NCBI GenBank assembly: GCA_020845755.1
Contig: JADLFE010000033.1
Location: forward strand, 124,001-188,000
DNA from: Phycisphaerales bacterium
GTDB lineage: Bacteria; Planctomycetota; Phycisphaerae; Phycisphaerales; UBA1924
DNA length: 64,000 nt
Reading direction: 5' to 3'
The position numbers were made by a program, and so were the translations under genes. Under the pieces are notes generated by a model that saw only the letters and a list, made by a program, of their open reading frames with translations, had not been told where the DNA came from and did not search any database. Below are positions 60,785 to 64,000 of this stretch, piece by piece. Each line of letters begins with the position of its first letter. Position 1 is the first letter of the stretch.

Positions 60785-61105
60785 TTGGCCAAATCACGTC
60801 AACTCGCGCTCATGAAGGGCGGCCTGCCGCCCGGAGAAACCGCGCCGCTCGGCTCCCGACGCGAGGTCCGAGAACTCCTCGCCCGATTCAATACCGCCCC
60901 CGACGGTAACGCCGCCAAGGGCATTGGAACCGAACGCCTCTACGGCCCGGGGATGGCCATCGACCTCTCGACCAGCACGGACAGCGTGAACCAGGCGCTG
61001 GTTTCCGTCAACGAGGACGACATCGCATGGCCCGTCCTGCTCCGCGTCTGCAGAGAACTGAAGTGGAAGATGGTTGATCTTGAAACGGGGCGGTCATTCG
61101 GATAA
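60785..61105 (+). CDS. Small conserved-looking protein, unknown
   Basis: 106 residues from the TTG at 60785. It is helical at the ends with a beta-like middle (ERLYGPGMAIDLSTSTDSVNQALVSVNEDDIAWPVLLRVCRELKWKMVDLETGRSFG). No signal peptide. Not recognised. It follows the response regulator by 21 bases on the same strand, so a shared transcript is likely. Confidence 0.65.
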   Translation: MAKSRQLALMKGGLPPGETAPLGSRREVRELLARFNTAPDGNAAKGIGTERLYGPGMAIDLSTSTDSVNQALVSVNEDDIAWPVLLRVCRELKWKMVDLETGRSFG

Positions 61106-61166
61106 ACCAGAAGTTCTCGCGGGGTTGGCACGAGCGACCGGGTGAAATACCCGACGCTCTGGAAGG

Positions 61167-62099
61167 GTGACGCGCTTGATCAATCCATCGAAACAGTCGG
61201 AACGCTGTCCACGCGCCTTCACGCTGATCGAATTGCTGGTCGTGATCGCGATCATCGCCCTGCTGATCGCGATCCTGCTCCCGGCACTCGGCAAGGCCAA
61301 GGACTCGGGTCGCCAGACGGTGTGCCTCACCCAACTCAAGCAACTCCAACTCGGCTGGGAGCTCTACGCCGACGCGAACAAGGACGTGATCGTACCGGGG
61401 CGGGCGCCCGACCTGGCGGGCGGCAAGAGCAACCCCGATAACTGGTACGACATCGGAAACGGACGGAAATTCCGCCCGACGTGGATCTCTCGCATGGGCC
61501 AGTATGTGGGCATCTACCCCTTCGGCGAGCCCGCCGACGCCAGCCGCGCGGATTACAACCGCCAGGACTTCGACAACAAGTTCTTCCAGTGCCCCGTTGT
61601 TTCCGACTGGAAAGACGAGCGGAACCACTGCTACGGCTACAACTACCTGTTCCTCGGCAACTCGCGTGTGACAAACACCAAATACCACGCGTTCCCCATC
61701 CGCCGCTCAAAGATCCAGACGTTTGATCGCACCGCGGTCGCCGCCGACAGCATGGGAACCGCCGCGTCCTTTGCGGAGAGCGCCCGCACCGCGTACGAGA
61801 ATGACGGACGCACCGAGACGTCACTGGGCAACGAGGCGTTCTCGCTCGACCCGCCGCGGCTGACCGCCGCCGGGGATCGCGCCTCGGCCCCTTTGCGCAA
61901 CGGCCCGCACGCGCGCCACGCCAAGAAGGTCAATGTCTCGTTCGCGGACAATCACGCCAAACTCATGTCGCTCGCCGACATGGGGTACGCCCTCGAATCG
62001 GATGGCCGGTTCGTCGACACCGACGACAAGGCACGCGTGAACAACAGCCTGTTCAGCGGCACGGGCGTCGATGACGACCCGCCGCCGATCCCGAAGTAG
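61167..62099 (+). CDS. Pseudopilin-like protein with prepilin leader (DUF1559-like)
   Basis: 310 residues. Leader cleaved at RA|FTLIE (A17|F18), the canonical site with Glu5, then a long hydrophobic helix ELLVVIAIIALLIAILLPAL. The body has the DUF1559 pattern (VCLTQLKQLQLGWELYADAN, FFQCPVV, HARHAKKVNVSFADNHAKL; the last resembles the H-X9-DG motif). It should be an exported pseudopilin for a type II secretion-like machine. The GTG at 61167 with GGAAGG nearby is the likely start. Confidence 0.87.
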   Translation: MTRLINPSKQSERCPRAFTLIELLVVIAIIALLIAILLPALGKAKDSGRQTVCLTQLKQLQLGWELYADANKDVIVPGRAPDLAGGKSNPDNWYDIGNGRKFRPTWISRMGQYVGIYPFGEPADASRADYNRQDFDNKFFQCPVVSDWKDERNHCYGYNYLFLGNSRVTNTKYHAFPIRRSKIQTFDRTAVAADSMGTAASFAESARTAYENDGRTETSLGNEAFSLDPPRLTAAGDRASAPLRNGPHARHAKKVNVSFADNHAKLMSLADMGYALESDGRFVDTDDKARVNNSLFSGTGVDDDPPPIPK

Positions 62100-62138
62100 T
62101 CCCGCCGTCCATGCGCGGCACGCGTACCCTTCCACGTC

Positions 62139-62441
62139 ATGCCGATCTACGTCTACGAAATCCTGGACAAGAAGGGCAAACCCACCGGCAAGAGCGTGGA
62201 ACTCGTCCAGTCCATGAAGGACGACGCGTACACCAAGCACCCCGAGACGGGCGAGCCGATCCGACGTGCCATCACCGCGCCCGCGATCGCCGGCAAGTGG
62301 TCGGACCTGAAGGGCAAGGGCGCGCTTTCAAACTCAAACCTCGAGCGCCTGGGCTTCACCAAGTACGAGCGCAAGGGCAAGGGATACATGGAACGCGTCG
62401 CCGGTAAAGAAGGGCCCAAGAGCATTTCGGCCGACGACTGA
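62139..62441 (+). CDS. FmdB-like protein lacking zinc-ribbon cysteines
   Basis: 100 residues. The first residues MPIYVYEIL match the start of FmdB-type zinc-ribbon proteins (MPIYEYRC), but the two CxxC pairs are missing, so it does not bind zinc by that motif. The rest is charged and helical (GKSVELVQSMKDDAYTKHPETG, KYERKGKGYMERV). Cytosolic, function unknown. It ends 144 bases from the MBOAT stop (convergent). Confidence 0.6.
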   Translation: MPIYVYEILDKKGKPTGKSVELVQSMKDDAYTKHPETGEPIRRAITAPAIAGKWSDLKGKGALSNSNLERLGFTKYERKGKGYMERVAGKEGPKSISADD

Positions 62442-62585
62442 TCATCCCCCGCCGCGCGGTCGGATCGCCCGTTAGCGCTGACGGCCAGTTCACTTCATCA
62501 CGCCGCGATCGACCGGACGCGCCGAACGCGGCGCCTGGACGCTGTTTGCACCCCCGAACGCGGATGTTGTGTGGCGGCACCGCGA

Positions 62586-64000
62586 TCAGAACTGGAAGTA
62601 GATGAACGCGGCGTTGGACGCCGGCCACATGAAGTAGAAGACGATCGCCAGAAGCATGTAGATCGGCGGGAGGAAGCGCGGCGTGGTGCGATCGAGTCGG
62701 TCGTGGATGCGTCCGCGCGCAAAGCTCAGCGTGTGCAGAATGGCGAACCCAACGAGCAGAATCGCAACCAGGCTCGGGTTGCCCGATCCAAGTCCCAGGG
62801 CCGAGAGCGCGAGCCTTCCGTCGACCAGCACGAACTTCTTGACGCAGTACTCGAGTTTCGCGAAATCGGTGATGCGGAAGATCAGCCAGCCGAGCATGAC
62901 GAAGTACATGGTGACGAACCAGCGGAGCACGGTGCCGGGCTTTGATTTGAGCATGGCGTCGAGCGTGGGGTGCCGCTCGCAGAACCACCGGAGCAGGCGG
63001 TTGATGCAGAGGAGCCCACCCTGATAGGCACCCCAGATAGCGAAATTCCACGACGCGCCGTGCCAGAGGCCGCCGAGCACCATCGTGATCATGAGGTTGA
63101 GGTAGACACGACCGGGCGATGCGCGCCCGCCGCCGAGCGGGATGTAGAGGTAGTCGCGGAGCCACGTGGAGAGAGAGAGGTGCCAGCGGCGCCAGAAGTC
63201 GATGATCGACGTTGAGAAGTAGGGGTAGTCGAAATTGAGCGGGAGTTCCACGCCGAACATGCGGCTCACGCCGCGCGCGATGTCGCTGTACCCGCTGAAG
63301 TCACAGTAGATCTGGACGGCGAAGACGACGGTGGCGAGCCAGACGACGAGAGTGGATTGTCCGGCGGGGTCGCCAAGGACGACGTCGACGAGCGGTGCGA
63401 TGTTGTCGGCGATCAGGACTTTCTTGACGAAGCCGTTCAGGCAGAGGTGAACTCCGCTGAGCATGTTGGCGCCGCGGAGGGTCCATGGCTTGGTCAGGGT
63501 GGGGAGGAAGTTGTCGGGGCGGATGATCGGGCCGGCGACCAGGTGTGGGTAATAGCAGACAAAGAGCGCGAAGCGGAGGAACGAGCGCTCGGCCTTGAAG
63601 TGCTTGCGGTACACGTCGATCGTGTAACTCATCGACACGAAGGTGTAGAAACTGATGCCGACCGGCAGGAGCACGTCAAGGTGCGGGAGCGTGACATCGA
63701 CGCCGAGCGCGGCCCCGAGGCCGTGCATGCTCCCCGAGAAGAAATTGTAATACTTGAAGAAGCCGAGCACGGTGAGGTTGGCGACCACGCTCGTCCACAG
63801 GAACGCACGCCGACGGCGCTCCGGGTCCTTGATCCTGAAATAGAACTCATAAAACACGGGCGCCAGAACCGCGAACGCGCTGCACGCGCCGATGGACCCC
63901 CACACGCCGGTCCACTTGGGGTCGAGCATCTCGCCCCACGAGAACGCCTCTGTCTGGTGCTGCGCCATCGGCCAGTTCACGCCGAGCGTGAAGAACGACC
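62586..64000 (-). CDS. MBOAT family O-acyltransferase (cut by right edge)
   Basis: At least 471 residues in frame to the window end. The reading frame continues past the edge, so the N-terminus is missing. Membrane-bound O-acyltransferase with about ten TM helices. Motifs: FFKYYNFFSG, LPVGISFYTFVSMSYTIDVYR, RRWHLSLSTWLRDYLYIPLGG, then GLWHGASWNFAIWG with the catalytic His. AlgI-like members acetylate exopolysaccharides or attach other acyl groups to surface glycans. An acetyl-donating partner (AlgJ-like) may follow beyond the edge. Confidence 0.9.
   Translation of the reverse strand, partial: SFFTLGVNWPMAQHQTEAFSWGEMLDPKWTGVWGSIGACSAFAVLAPVFYEFYFRIKDPERRRRAFLWTSVVANLTVLGFFKYYNFFSGSMHGLGAALGVDVTLPHLDVLLPVGISFYTFVSMSYTIDVYRKHFKAERSFLRFALFVCYYPHLVAGPIIRPDNFLPTLTKPWTLRGANMLSGVHLCLNGFVKKVLIADNIAPLVDVVLGDPAGQSTLVVWLATVVFAVQIYCDFSGYSDIARGVSRMFGVELPLNFDYPYFSTSIIDFWRRWHLSLSTWLRDYLYIPLGGGRASPGRVYLNLMITMVLGGLWHGASWNFAIWGAYQGGLLCINRLLRWFCERHPTLDAMLKSKPGTVLRWFVTMYFVMLGWLIFRITDFAKLEYCVKKFVLVDGRLALSALGLGSGNPSLVAILLVGFAILHTLSFARGRIHDRLDRTTPRFLPPIYMLLAIVFYFMWPASNAAFIYFQF

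Overview
The window is high-GC bacterial chromosome with dense, short-spaced genes. Its gene content points to Planctomycetota, most likely class Phycisphaerae. The clues are a trypsin-like protease ending in a 'GC'-terminated double EF-hand dockerin, a secreted protein opening with a LEPR-XLL-type leader, a PEP-CTERM-like tail ending in four arginines, prepilin-leader proteins of the DUF1559/H-X9-DG kind, and several Ser/Thr-kinase and ECF-sigma genes. The taxonomic call is inference from family distribution; no rRNA gene is present. I see no phage, insertion sequence, CRISPR array or plasmid functions, so this reads as resident chromosome.

Layout. 1-6.2 kb: MgtE magnesium channel (cut by the left edge), an LmbE/BshB1-like deacetylase and a lipoprotein in one run, then a tRNA-dihydrouridine synthase with a large acidic insertion, convergent with a PgpH/YqfF-type 7TM-HD phosphodiesterase. 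6.2-11.5 kb: a possible small RNA between two terminators, a DUF4114 PEP-CTERM-like protein and a 1299-residue secreted glycoside hydrolase. 11.6-16 kb: tRNA-Leu(UAG), a DoxX protein, a VWA-like protein and a solitary atpD. 15.9-18.2 kb: a TetR-led operon of two VOC proteins and one SRPBCC protein, with a near-consensus promoter overlapped by a palindromic operator. 18.3-23.1 kb: the dockerin protease and two PLP enzymes. 23.1-26.9 kb: a small exopolysaccharide group (polysaccharide deacetylase, glycosyltransferase, two hexapeptide acetyltransferases). 27-45.6 kb: housekeeping and accessory genes (TrmL, amidase, Ser/Thr kinase, metallophosphatase, aromatic amino acid decarboxylase, M3 peptidase, ECF sigma/anti-sigma pair, cyclophilin, EamA transporter, exported aminotransferase-like protein, MnmE, ClpS, a lone GspE-N domain protein).

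45.6-56.3 kb is the most striking region. Six minus-strand genes, mostly overlapping or abutting, encode a CmcI-like methyltransferase, a large HAD (COG5610-like) protein, a GT4 glycosyltransferase, a methyltransferase with a ~300-residue coiled coil, a Wzt ATPase with a C-terminal glycan-binding domain, and another methyltransferase. A sulfotransferase and the Wzm permease lie divergently. Together they look like an ABC-exported surface glycan. The methyltransferase-coiled-coil protein resembles in architecture the WbdD terminator/ruler of O-antigen systems that use a carbohydrate-binding Wzt.

56.3-64 kb: M28 peptidase, a membrane-anchored coiled-coil protein, an LpxL-like acyltransferase, a response regulator, a small conserved-looking protein, a pseudopilin, an FmdB-like protein without zinc-ribbon cysteines, and an MBOAT O-acyltransferase cut by the right edge.
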